Of a stretch of 64,000 nt of DNA, positions 7,813-16,072 are shown piece after piece; the stretch's first letter is position 1, and each line of letters starts with the position of its first letter. The position numbers were made by a program, and so were the translations under genes. The stretch covers positions 157,662 to 221,661 of the forward strand of contig NZ_LMUE01000017.1 in assembly GCF_009766065.1 (NCBI RefSeq), given 5' to 3'. Below the pieces are notes generated by a model. It saw only the letters and a list, made by a program, of their open reading frames with translations. It was not told the origin of the DNA and ran no database searches. The stretch comes from Dyella sp. S184. Its GTDB lineage: Bacteria; Pseudomonadota; Gammaproteobacteria; Xanthomonadales; Rhodanobacteraceae.

Positions 7813-9390
7813 TTACGGTTTGAGCGCGATGCCGGCACTCTCCAGCAGTTCCTTGAGTCCGGTCAGCTGCGTCTCGTACTGCTTCCAGCGTTGGACAGCG
7901 CGGCGATAAATCGGCTCACGCACCTGCACGGCGCTGGCCGTTGTCACCGGTGCCTGATTGTCCTGGAAGTGCAGGCAGGCGTCATTCCACGGCAAGCCGC
8001 AGAACTCCAGCAACTCCCGCGACTTGGCCTCCTGCATATCCACCAGCATTTCGTAGTCCACTTCCAGGATGCGCCCCGGAAATGCCTGCTTCCAGTGCGC
8101 CATCAGGCGATCGAACAGGACGTAGTACCTGCCGGTATCGAGCAGTTCGTACGAATAGTCGTGGTATGGCGATGCCGGCGCGAAGAGCTGGCGGAAATTG
8201 CTGAGACAGGTGTCCATCGGATCGCGCCGCAGGCAGATGATCTTTGCATGGGGTAGCGCGTTCGCGATTGCACCGACATACAGAAAGTTGTGTGGCAACT
8301 TGTCGATGAAGTGCGGCTTGTGGCTGGTATCGGGGCGAGTGCTGGCCAGATAGGCCTCGCCGAGTTGTTGCCAGTCGACTTCGCGCGCACGTTCGAGGGT
8401 GTCCACATCGAGCAGTTGAGGCGTGCGGCTGCCGGAGGCGCGCTTTAAGGCGATCCCGAAGTTCTGCAATTCACCAGCTGCATGCACGTCAGGGTGACTG
8501 GAGAGGATGCGTTCGACCAGGGTGGTGCCCGAGCGCGGCATGCCGATCACGAAGATCGGCTCATCGCTCGAACAGCCTGCACCGACGGGTTGTGGCTCCG
8601 GCGATGCCTGGATCAACTTCTCAAACAGGACTTCATCTTGCCGCGGCGAATAGTGGCGCATGCTGCCGGCGGCCAGCTTGCCGGCGACGAGGTGCTCGAA
8701 TGCTCTGGGGTAGTCGGCCAGATCCTCGTACTCCTTGGCCAGTGCCAGTTGCAGGTTCATCTGTGCCGTCGGGTTACCTGCACCTTTCGGCAATAACGAG
8801 TGCAGACGCTCCAGATGATTCTTGGTCAGGCTCTGCTTGCGCAGTTCCGACAAACTCAGGTACACGCCCCAATGATCTGGCGCCAGTCGGAGGCAGGACT
8901 CGAGTTCGCGCTCGGCGTCATCCAGCCGGCCGAGGAAGACCAGCGATTTGGCGAAGTTGTAGCGATAGCTGGGATGTTGCGGTACCAGCTTGACGGCACG
9001 CTCATACAACGCGGTTGCACGCTCGTGGGCATTGGCGCGCGTGAAAATGACGCCGAGGGTGTCGAGCGCATGCGCATCCAGGGGCAGCAAAGTGAGCGCC
9101 CGATCCGCGACGACCGTGGCATCGGCTGAAAGGTTGACCATGGACAGCGCTTTGGCGAATTGCGTCGCATAGTCGGCACGTTGCGGATACAGCTGAACGG
9201 CTCGCTGCAAGTACGACAGTGCCTGTGACATCTGCTGCAGTTCCAGTGCCGACAGTCCCGCCAGGTAATACAGCTCGGCATGGTTTGGTGCCTGCGGTAA
9301 CAGTTGCATAGACAGTTCCAGTGCTTGTCGCCAGTTCTTCTGGTTGTATGCAGCAGTGGCCTGGGCGTAAAGCTTGGCGGGATCAGTCAT
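7813..9390 (-). CDS. TPR-repeat sulfotransferase family protein
   Basis: A 525-residue soluble protein. The N-terminal part (about 1-240) contains tandem tetratricopeptide repeats of about 34 residues (for example AELYYLAGLSALELQQMSQA). The C-terminal part (about 275-500) is a sulfotransferase domain of the Sulfotransfer_3 type, with the PAPS 5'-phosphosulfate loop IGMPRSGTTLVERIL and a later LRRDPMDTCLSNF segment for 3'-phosphate binding. I chose ATG 9390 (MTDPAKLYAQATAAYNQ), since the TPR fold begins there. Such fusions are frequent in Xanthomonadales. The acceptor substrate is unknown, and no PAPS synthesis or export gene lies nearby. Confidence 0.85.
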   Translation of the reverse strand: MTDPAKLYAQATAAYNQKNWRQALELSMQLLPQAPNHAELYYLAGLSALELQQMSQALSYLQRAVQLYPQRADYATQFAKALSMVNLSADATVVADRALTLLPLDAHALDTLGVIFTRANAHERATALYERAVKLVPQHPSYRYNFAKSLVFLGRLDDAERELESCLRLAPDHWGVYLSLSELRKQSLTKNHLERLHSLLPKGAGNPTAQMNLQLALAKEYEDLADYPRAFEHLVAGKLAAGSMRHYSPRQDEVLFEKLIQASPEPQPVGAGCSSDEPIFVIGMPRSGTTLVERILSSHPDVHAAGELQNFGIALKRASGSRTPQLLDVDTLERAREVDWQQLGEAYLASTRPDTSHKPHFIDKLPHNFLYVGAIANALPHAKIICLRRDPMDTCLSNFRQLFAPASPYHDYSYELLDTGRYYVLFDRLMAHWKQAFPGRILEVDYEMLVDMQEAKSRELLEFCGLPWNDACLHFQDNQAPVTTASAVQVREPIYRRAVQRWKQYETQLTGLKELLESAGIALKP

Positions 9391-9508
9391 GGGGTTCAGG
9401 ATCGAGACAGGAGGGTGGTCGATCATCACGCGGCGTGCCGGCATTGTATGTATTACGCATCGTTGCGTGTCTTCCCCCGGATCTGTCGGCCCGGATGCAA
9501 TTGATGGG

Positions 9509-9537
9509 TTGACACTTCCGCAGCGCAGCACGACAAT
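9509..9537 (+). promoter_or_regulatory. sigma70-type promoter for the mgtA leader
   Basis: TTGACA (9509-9514), a 17-bp spacer and GACAAT (9532-9537) form a good sigma70 promoter reading right; the -35 is a perfect match and the -10 matches 4 of 6. Predicted transcription would start near 9544, giving a leader of more than 600 nt before mgtA and about 230 nt before the small ORF at 9773. It lies in the 380-bp gap between the sulfotransferase start and that small ORF. Confidence 0.6.
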
Positions 9538-9606
9538 GCGCGCGCCTCCCGGCGCATCGCGTCGGCTGGCTCCCAGTCCTGACAAACCAAGGCATATGGA
9601 CGTTTA

Positions 9607-9755
9607 CCCTAGTCGCAACGTCGTCATCCGCGAGCATCGGATGCCGGCGACGCATAACAACAAGTTGAACGCCTGCGGCGACCGCCTGCGGTCGGCTGGT
9701 GCTTTCCTCGACTAGGGAAAGTCCGGCCCACCCCTGACGACGCCATAGGCGTCGT
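9607..9755 (+). promoter_or_regulatory. structured 5' leader, candidate cis-acting RNA upstream of mgtA
   Basis: The stretch folds into several strong local hairpins. A closing helix pairs CCCTAGTCG (9607-9615) with CGACTAGGG (9709-9717). Inside it are CATCCG/CGGATG (9625-9630 with 9638-9643) and CGACCG/CGGTCG around a CCTG loop (9679-9694). After it comes an 8-bp stem ACGACGCC/GGCGTCGT with a 3-nt loop (9737-9755), only 3 nt before the GAGGAG ribosome binding site of the small ORF. This is the architecture of a translation- or ligand-controlled leader. I could not match it to the M-box or other riboswitch consensus by eye. Confidence 0.45.
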
Positions 9756-9772
9756 TACGAGGAGATGGGCCC

Positions 9773-10015
9773 ATGAAGCTCCTTCGCGATACCCTTCTGT
9801 TGCGCGCACTGCGTCGGCTGCTGGCTGGCCGTCGTGAGGCTGTGCGCCGTTCTTACGCCATCACCGTGCCCGCCCCGCTCGAACGTGCGGCGGTCGGCAG
9901 CAACGTGATCGAACTGTCCCGCCGGACCCCGGTGGCGGCCAGCCGTGCGTCGACGCCGGCCCCGGCCGATGCGTTGCCATCGTCCGTACATCTTGCACTG
10001 GTATCCAGTCGCTGA
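9773..10015 (+). CDS. small basic protein or leader peptide upstream of mgtA
   Basis: An 80-residue frame with a strong ribosome binding site (GAGGAG 9759-9764, 8-nt spacing) and GC-rich third positions like neighbouring genes, so it is probably translated. The N-terminal third is strongly basic and amphipathic (LLRALRRLLAGRREAVRR); the rest is Pro/Ala/Ser-rich with no recognised domain or signal peptide. It sits between a structured leader and two more hairpins ahead of mgtA. In enteric bacteria mgtA is controlled by a proline-containing leader peptide, so a regulatory role is a plausible analogy, but this ORF is longer than those peptides and unrelated in sequence. Confidence 0.5.
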   Translation: MKLLRDTLLLRALRRLLAGRREAVRRSYAITVPAPLERAAVGSNVIELSRRTPVAASRASTPAPADALPSSVHLALVSSR

Positions 10016-10047
10016 TGGTCGCAAATACGTCATGCAAGGGATGGCCC

Positions 10048-10086
10048 CCGCCAGTGGCGGTGCCGTTCTGGCCGCATGCGCGGCCA
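10048..10086 (+). promoter_or_regulatory. tandem hairpins between leader ORF and mgtA
   Basis: Two adjacent stem-loops: CCGCC-AGT-GGCGG (10048-10060) and TGGCCGC-ATGC-GCGGCCA (10069-10086). They lie 33-71 nt after the small ORF stop and 86 nt before the mgtA start. No T-run follows, so they are not a simple intrinsic terminator; they could act as an attenuator or rho-control structure. Confidence 0.35.
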
Positions 10087-10171
10087 AACGCGCTGACCGT
10101 GGCGCAGCTGGCGGATTGATTCCGCCGACTCGCACCGGCAGCAGGCATCAGCGAATTCACGGAAGCGGGTC

Positions 10172-12826
10172 ATGAGCAAGCAATCCAATCAGGCCGTCGC
10201 AGGCAAGGCGGCGGGCAAGGCTGCGGCAGCGATACATGCGGCTGTTGCGCAGGAGGCCTTCCGCGCGAACGACGAGTTGCTGGCTGCACTGGAGACCACC
10301 CCGGCCGGCCTCGATGAGGAACAGATCGAGGCGCGGCTGCATCGCGACGGCCCCAACGAGGTCTCGCACGAGAAGCCGCCGCACTGGACACGGCAGTTGC
10401 TGCGCGCGTTCAAGAACCCGTTCATCATCGTGCTGCTGGTACTGGCGGTGGTGGAGGTGTTTGCCACGCCCGATGACTTGTCCGGGCCGATCATCATCGC
10501 GGTGATGGTGGCGATCAGCGTGCTGCTGAACTTCACCCAGGAGTTCCGTTCGTCGCGTGCGGCCGAGAATCTCAAGGCGATGGTGCGCAACACGGCCACA
10601 GTGACGCGCAGGGCGTCCGATGGCCACAGCGAGCAGATCGAGGTGCCGGTGGCCGAGCTGGTCGCCGGTGACATCGTGCACCTGGGCGCGGGTGACATGG
10701 TGCCCGGCGACCTGCGCCTGCTCACCGCGAAGGATCTGTTCATCAGCCAGGCGATCCTCACCGGCGAATCGCTGCCGGTGGAGAAGTCCGCGCCGGCGCG
10801 CGTGAGTGATGGCAGCAGCCCCCAGAAATACGACAGCCCACTTGAATTGCCCACGGTCTGCTACATGGGCACCAACGTGATCAGCGGCACGGCCGCGGCG
10901 GTCGTGGTGGCGACGGGTGCGCGCAGTTATCTCGGCTCGCTGGCGCACAGCATGTCCGGCCAGCGCGTACAGACCAGTTTCGACCGCGGCGTGAAGAGCG
11001 TCAGCTGGCTGCTGATCCGCTTCATGGCGGTGATGGTGCCGGTGGTGCTGGGCATCCAGTGGATCAGGCATGGTTTCTTCGAGGCTCTGTTGTTCGCACT
11101 GTCCGTCGCGGTCGGCCTGACCCCGGAGATGCTGCCGCTGATCGTCACCGCCAACCTTTCCAAGGGCGCACTGGCGATGTCCCGGCGCAAGGTGGTGGTG
11201 AAACGGCTCAGTGCGATCCAGAATTTCGGTGCGATGGATGTCCTGTGCACGGACAAGACCGGCACGCTGACGCTGGACAAGATCGTGCTGGAGCGTCATC
11301 TCGATCTGGATGGCGAGGAATCCGACGAGGCGCTGGAATTCGGCTATCTCAACAGCCGTTTCCAGACCGGCCTGAAGAATCTGATGGACAAGGCAGTGCT
11401 GGAGCACCGTGATCTGGAGGCGGCGGCGACGCGCTACCGCGTGATCGACGAGATCCCGTTCGACTTCCAGCGCCGGCGCATGTCGGTGGTGGTGGCCAAG
11501 GACGATGGCGAGCACCTGCTGATCTGCAAGGGCGCGGTCGAGGAGATGCTGTCAATCTGCACGTTCGCCAAGGTCGGTGATGTCACCGAGCCGATGACTG
11601 ATGAGCGGCGCAACGACATCAAGGCGATGACGCACAAGCTCAACGAGGACGGCCTGCGCGTGCTGGTTGTCGCGGTGCAGCGTGAGCCGAGCCACGATCG
11701 GCCGTACAGCGTGGCCGACGAGAGCGATCTGATCGCGGTCGGCTGTCTGGCGTTTCTCGATCCGCCGAAGGACTCGGCGGGCACCGCGATCCGCGCGCTG
11801 CACCAGCACGGCGTCGAGGTGAAGGTGATTACCGGCGACAACGAGGCGGTGACCCGCAAGATCTGCCGTGAAGTCGGCCTCGATGTCACCCATTCGGTGC
11901 AGGGCAAGGAAATCGAGGCGCTCGATGATGCCGCGCTGGATGCGCTGGTGGCGCGCACCACGGTGTTCGCCAAGATGTCGCCGTTGCAGAAGGCGCGGGT
12001 GGTGCGTTCGCTGCAGCGGCAAGGCCATACCGTGGGTTTCCTCGGTGACGGCATCAATGATGCGCCGGCGCTGCATGATGCGGATGTCGGCATCTCGGTG
12101 GATACCGCGACCGATATCGCCAAGGAATCGGCCGACATCATCCTGCTCGAGAAAAACCTGATGGTGCTGGAGGAGGGCGTGCTGGAAGGGCGCGTCACCT
12201 TCGGCAACATCATGAAGTACATCAAGATGACTGCCAGCTCGAACTTCGGCAACGTGCTGAGCATGCTGATCGCCAGCGCATTCCTGCCGTTCCTGCCGAT
12301 GTTGCCGCTGCAGATCCTGGTGTTGAACCTGCTGTACGACATCTCTCAGCTATCGATCCCGTTCGACCGCATGGACGAGGAATACCTGCGCAAGCCGCGC
12401 AAGTGGGACGCGGGCGACATCGGCCGCTTCATGGTGTGGATCGGTCCGGCCAGTTCGGTGTTCGACATGACCACCTTCGTGCTGCTGTGGTACGTGTTCG
12501 GTGCGAATTCAGTAGCGCACCAATCGTTGTTCCAGTCCGGCTGGTTCATCGAGAGCTTGCTGACGCAGACGCTGGTGGTGCACATGATCCGCACGCGCAA
12601 GATCCCGTTCCTGCAGAGCAGCGCCGCGGCGCCCGTGCTCGGCCTGACCACAGCGATCATCGTGATCGGCATGTTGCTGCCGTACACAGCGATCGGCGCG
12701 AAGATCGGCATGATGCAAATGCCGCCGGTGTATTTCGCGTGGCTGGCACTGACCGTGGTGGCGTATTGCGCGCTAACCCAGCTAGTGAAGGTGATCTACA
12801 TACGTCGTTACGGGCACTGGCTGTAA
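10172..12826 (+). CDS. mgtA: magnesium-translocating P-type ATPase
   Basis: Inner-membrane pump importing Mg2+ using ATP (P3B type). The 884-residue length fits the family. The domains run in the standard order: cytoplasmic N-terminus, two helices (about 80-125), an actuator domain with TGES at 197-200, two helices, the phosphorylation site DKTGTLT at Asp361, a nucleotide-binding domain, the hinge GDGINDAP near 626, and six C-terminal helices. NLLYDISQLSIPFDRMDEE in the C-terminal membrane part is typical of MgtA/MgtB. ATG 10172 follows a structured leader with a small ORF, which suggests control by magnesium or translation status. The next gene is a phosphate cotransporter in the same orientation. 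Confidence 0.95.
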   Translation: MSKQSNQAVAGKAAGKAAAAIHAAVAQEAFRANDELLAALETTPAGLDEEQIEARLHRDGPNEVSHEKPPHWTRQLLRAFKNPFIIVLLVLAVVEVFATPDDLSGPIIIAVMVAISVLLNFTQEFRSSRAAENLKAMVRNTATVTRRASDGHSEQIEVPVAELVAGDIVHLGAGDMVPGDLRLLTAKDLFISQAILTGESLPVEKSAPARVSDGSSPQKYDSPLELPTVCYMGTNVISGTAAAVVVATGARSYLGSLAHSMSGQRVQTSFDRGVKSVSWLLIRFMAVMVPVVLGIQWIRHGFFEALLFALSVAVGLTPEMLPLIVTANLSKGALAMSRRKVVVKRLSAIQNFGAMDVLCTDKTGTLTLDKIVLERHLDLDGEESDEALEFGYLNSRFQTGLKNLMDKAVLEHRDLEAAATRYRVIDEIPFDFQRRRMSVVVAKDDGEHLLICKGAVEEMLSICTFAKVGDVTEPMTDERRNDIKAMTHKLNEDGLRVLVVAVQREPSHDRPYSVADESDLIAVGCLAFLDPPKDSAGTAIRALHQHGVEVKVITGDNEAVTRKICREVGLDVTHSVQGKEIEALDDAALDALVARTTVFAKMSPLQKARVVRSLQRQGHTVGFLGDGINDAPALHDADVGISVDTATDIAKESADIILLEKNLMVLEEGVLEGRVTFGNIMKYIKMTASSNFGNVLSMLIASAFLPFLPMLPLQILVLNLLYDISQLSIPFDRMDEEYLRKPRKWDAGDIGRFMVWIGPASSVFDMTTFVLLWYVFGANSVAHQSLFQSGWFIESLLTQTLVVHMIRTRKIPFLQSSAAAPVLGLTTAIIVIGMLLPYTAIGAKIGMMQMPPVYFAWLALTVVAYCALTQLVKVIYIRRYGHWL

Positions 12827-12840
12827 TCCTTGCTGGTCTT

Positions 12841-12966
12841 CTCTGTGGGGAGAGGATTGAGGTGGGGGAAAGGTCTTTCGGTGCGATTGGATCGGAGCCT
12901 GCTTCGATGAGTGTCTTCGCGAGCACCCGCTCCTCATCTTGACCTTCTCCCCGAAACGGAGAAGGG
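12841..12966. repeat. imperfect inverted repeat pair, REP-like
   Basis: GTGGGGAGAGGATTGAGGTGGGG (about 12846-12868) is approximately complementary to CTCCTCATCTTGACCTTCTCCCC (about 12930-12952). The right arm continues into its own small hairpin, CCTTCTCC-CCGAAAC-GGAGAAGG (about 12943-12965). Elements of this C/T-rich over G/A-rich kind are common between genes in xanthomonads. It lies after the mgtA stop and before the Na/Pi cotransporter, and may also act as an mRNA end or processing element. Only one copy is in the window. Confidence 0.45.
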
Positions 12967-13006
12967 CGAACGCGACGAGCGCGTAATTTTTTTAGGAGCT
13001 GCGAAC

Positions 13007-14671
13007 ATGAAAGGCACATTCGCCTTGTTCGACATCGCTGGCTATGTCGCGCTGCTGCTATGGGGCACGCACATGGTGACCAGTGGCGTGCTGCGCGGCT
13101 ACGGCAGCGCGCTGCGCCGCTGGCTGGGCCGTTATCTCGGGCGGCGTCCGGCTGCATTCGCGTTCGGCGTATGCATCACCGCGCTGCTGCAGAGCAGTAC
13201 CGCTACCGGCATGATGGCAACCTCGTTCGCCGCGAGCGGTTTCCTCGGCCTGGCGCCGGGGTTGGTGGTGATGCTGGGCGCGAATGTCGGCACCACGCTG
13301 ATCGTGCAGGTGATGTCGTTCGACATCGCGGTGATTGCGCCGATCCTGATACTGCTCGGTACCGCGGTGCACCGGCGCAGCGATGATGTGCGCTACGAGA
13401 ACCTTGGTCGTGTCGCGATCGGCTTGGGCCTGATGCTGTTGTCGTTGCACCTGCTGGTGTTGACGATGGCGCCGATGGAGAACGCACAGGCGTTGCGCGC
13501 CGTGCTGCAAAGCCTGTCGGACGAGCCGTTCATTGCGCTGCTGGTCGCGGCGGTGCTGACCTGGGCGTGCCATTCCAGTGTGGCGGTGGTGCTGTTGATC
13601 GTCTCGCTGGCGACTACGGGCGTGGTCGATGCACCGGGTGCGTTGGCACTGGTGCTGGGTGCGAACCTCGGCGGCACGCTGCCGGCGCTGTTTGATGCGG
13701 GTTCGCCGGTGGCGCGTCGGCTGCCGCTGGGCAACCTGCTGGTACGCGCCTTCGGCTGCCTGATCTGCCTGCCACTGCTGCATCTGATCGCGCAGTGGCT
13801 GGCACCGCTGGGCGTGTCGCCGGCACGCATCGTGGTGAATTTCCATACAGCGTTCAATCTCGCGTTGGCGTTGCTGTTCATCCTGCCGGTCGAGCGCTTT
13901 GCGCAATTCCTGGTACGCCTGTTGCCGGAGCCGCCGAAGCCGTCCGATGCTTCGGTGCCGCAGTATCTCGATCCCGCCGCGTTGGACAGCGCCAACGTGG
14001 CATTGGCGAATGCGGCGCGCGAGGCGATGCGCATGCTCGACATGGTCGAGAACATGCTCAAGGGGCTGGTCGAGGTGTTCGGCAAGGATGACCGCATGCG
14101 CGCTGCCGCGATCAGCCGGATGGATCCGACCCTGGACCGGCTCGGCGTGGCGATCCGCGAATACCTCGCCGACCTCGGCGGCGAAGCGCTGAACGAGGAA
14201 GACGGCGAGCGCAGCCAGGACATCCTGTCCTTCATCATCAACATCGAGCATATCGGCGACATCACCGCGAACAACCTGATGGAGTTCGCGGCGAAGAAGG
14301 CCGAGCGCGGCCAGGATTTCAGCGCCGACGACATCCTCGACCTGGCCGCGATACACAACCAGGTGATGGAGAGCCTGCAGCTGGCGGTGGCGGTGTTCCT
14401 GCGCAGTGACGTGCGCGCTGCGCAGCAGCTGGTGGCGCGCAAGCCGGCGTTGTGGCGAATGGAGAACGAAAGCTCGGAGCGGCACATTCGCGCACTGCGC
14501 GAGCAGCGTGACGATGGTGGTGGCGGCGACGTTTACCTGCGCATCCTGCGCGACCTCAAGCGCATACATTCGCATCTGGCTGCGCTTGCCTACCCGGTGC
14601 TGGAGCGTGTCGGGCTGCTGCAGGAACGGCTGGTTCGCGAATCCCCTAGCCCCAGCAACGGCGTGCTGTAA
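13007..14671 (+). CDS. Na+/phosphate cotransporter family protein with PhoU-like domain
   Basis: Inner-membrane carrier of the Na/Pi cotransporter (NptA/YjbB) type, 554 residues. Two repeated Na_Pi_cotrans units are visible, with ALLQSSTATG in the first and CHSSVAVV in the second; these QSS-type segments form the substrate path. After about eight helices comes a cytoplasmic PhoU-like helical domain (about 330-535), including a SFIINIEHIGDITANN segment. I chose ATG 13007 (MKGTFALFDIAG) because of TTAGGAG just upstream; the frame stays open 96 bp earlier without a ribosome site. Substrate is most likely phosphate; some family members export it. It follows mgtA by 180 bp. Confidence 0.88.
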   Translation: MKGTFALFDIAGYVALLLWGTHMVTSGVLRGYGSALRRWLGRYLGRRPAAFAFGVCITALLQSSTATGMMATSFAASGFLGLAPGLVVMLGANVGTTLIVQVMSFDIAVIAPILILLGTAVHRRSDDVRYENLGRVAIGLGLMLLSLHLLVLTMAPMENAQALRAVLQSLSDEPFIALLVAAVLTWACHSSVAVVLLIVSLATTGVVDAPGALALVLGANLGGTLPALFDAGSPVARRLPLGNLLVRAFGCLICLPLLHLIAQWLAPLGVSPARIVVNFHTAFNLALALLFILPVERFAQFLVRLLPEPPKPSDASVPQYLDPAALDSANVALANAAREAMRMLDMVENMLKGLVEVFGKDDRMRAAAISRMDPTLDRLGVAIREYLADLGGEALNEEDGERSQDILSFIINIEHIGDITANNLMEFAAKKAERGQDFSADDILDLAAIHNQVMESLQLAVAVFLRSDVRAAQQLVARKPALWRMENESSERHIRALREQRDDGGGGDVYLRILRDLKRIHSHLAALAYPVLERVGLLQERLVRESPSPSNGVL

Positions 14672-14780
14672 CACTTTTGTCATCGACATCGAGCAAACAG
14701 GAGAACACAGCTCTTGCACAGTAGTCCTTCAATCGATCAACCACATCCAAGCCAGCCGTACTGACGCCGTATTCGTGCGC

Positions 14781-14841
14781 ACTTCGCCCTGAAGTGAGCT
14801 CCGGACGCGGCGACCGTTCACGGTCTTACCGCGGTCCGGAA
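14781..14841 (+). promoter_or_regulatory. hairpins in the gap before the efflux operon
   Basis: The 282-bp gap between the Na/Pi gene and the efflux operon holds ACTTC-GCCCT-GAAGT (14781-14795) and a long stem from TCCGGAC-GCGG (14800-14810) to CCGCGGTCCGGA (14829-14840), with an inner GACCG/CGGTC hairpin. No T-run follows. They could be an mRNA end structure or the operon's 5' leader. I found no convincing -35/-10 pair or open gene here. Confidence 0.35.
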
Positions 14842-14953
14842 TGCGCCGACAGTTCACCAGCGAACTGCCTGCCTTTCCCTTGCCGTATGCATCGCCCGCC
14901 GCTCGCATGATCGCCGCGGGTCCGTTCATACCTTCATGTCGAAGGGGAAGCTC

Positions 14954-16072
14954 ATGTCGTTCCGTTCCGTCCAGAATCTTTTGCGCCTGTCCGCCGCCAT
15001 CGTGCTGGTGTGGTCCCTTGCTGCCTGTTCACACGGGTCGGGCGACGAGGCGCAACCCGCACCGGTGGTCATCGCCGATCACGGCCAGCTGCAGGTGCCC
15101 GTGAAATCGCCGCTGCGTTCGGAGTTGGTGGTGCAGCCGGTCGAGATGCGCACCGCCCCGCATGCGATGGTGTTCCCGGCGACGGTCGAAGCCGATCCGG
15201 GGCATACCGCCAACGTGCTGCCGGCATTGACTGGTCGGGTGGTCGAGCTGAAAGTCGGACTTGGTGACCACGTCATCCGCGGGCAGCTGCTGGCCGTGGT
15301 TGATTCGGGCGACCTGGCGCAGGCCAACTCCGATGTCGCCAAGGCACGCGATGCGCTCGATCTGGCGAAGAAGAGCCTGGACCGCGCGCATGGCGTACAG
15401 CAGGCCGGTGGTAATGCGGTGAAGGACCTGGAGGCCGCGCAGAGCGGCTACAACCAGGCGCTGGCCGAGTTCAATCGCGCGCAGACACGTCTCACCGCCG
15501 TGGGCGGATCGGGATCCACGCGGACGATGAATGTAGTCGCGCCGATCAGCGGCTACGTGACCGCGCTGTCGGTGTCGCCCGGCATGTATGTCAATGACGC
15601 CACCGCGGCGATGATGACCGTATCCAATCTCGATACAGTCTGGATCACCGCGAATGTGCCGGAAAGCGATGTCGGACTGGTTGCCAAGGGGCAACTGGTC
15701 GACGCGATCCTGTCGGCCTATCCGGACCAGGTGTTCCATGGTCGCGTGAGTTTCGTCAGCCCCCTGTTGCAGGCGGACACCCGGCGCGACATGGTGCGCG
15801 TTGCCGTGGCCAATGCGGACGGACGGCTGAAGCCGAACATGTACGCGAATGCGAGCTTCAGCATCCCGCAACCGGCGCAGGTGTTCGTGCCGGAGTCGGC
15901 GCTGCTGATGAACAACGACAGCATCACGGTGTTCGTCGAAGTGTCGCCGTGGACGTTCGAGCGTCGCACGGTCGAGCTCAGCTACGACGAGACGGCCGGT
16001 GCGCGCGTGGTGAAAGGCCTGAAGGCGGGCGATCGCGTGATCGTGAAGGGCGGAGTGCTGCTCAATGATTAA
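14954..16072 (+). CDS. RND efflux periplasmic adaptor (membrane fusion) lipoprotein
   Basis: Links the inner-membrane RND pump to the outer-membrane channel. The 372-residue protein has a lipobox (SLAAC near residue 25) followed by HlyD-type modules: a first lipoyl half (VVELKVGLGDHVIRGQLLAVV), an alpha-helical hairpin (about 120-170), the second lipoyl half (VVAPISGYVTALSVSPGMYV), a beta-barrel domain and a C-terminal membrane-proximal domain. I chose ATG 14954, which has AAGGGGAA just upstream, over ATG 14936. The stop overlaps the start of the pump gene by 8 bp. It belongs to the CzcB/CusB-like adaptors but lacks the extra metal-binding segments of CusB. Confidence 0.9.
   Translation: MSFRSVQNLLRLSAAIVLVWSLAACSHGSGDEAQPAPVVIADHGQLQVPVKSPLRSELVVQPVEMRTAPHAMVFPATVEADPGHTANVLPALTGRVVELKVGLGDHVIRGQLLAVVDSGDLAQANSDVAKARDALDLAKKSLDRAHGVQQAGGNAVKDLEAAQSGYNQALAEFNRAQTRLTAVGGSGSTRTMNVVAPISGYVTALSVSPGMYVNDATAAMMTVSNLDTVWITANVPESDVGLVAKGQLVDAILSAYPDQVFHGRVSFVSPLLQADTRRDMVRVAVANADGRLKPNMYANASFSIPQPAQVFVPESALLMNNDSITVFVEVSPWTFERRTVELSYDETAGARVVKGLKAGDRVIVKGGVLLND

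Noticed and set aside
9607-9755. M-box (ykoK) or yybP-ykoY riboswitch upstream of mgtA
   Set aside because: The leader is structured, but I could not find the conserved cores of either class, so it is only listed as an unclassified leader.
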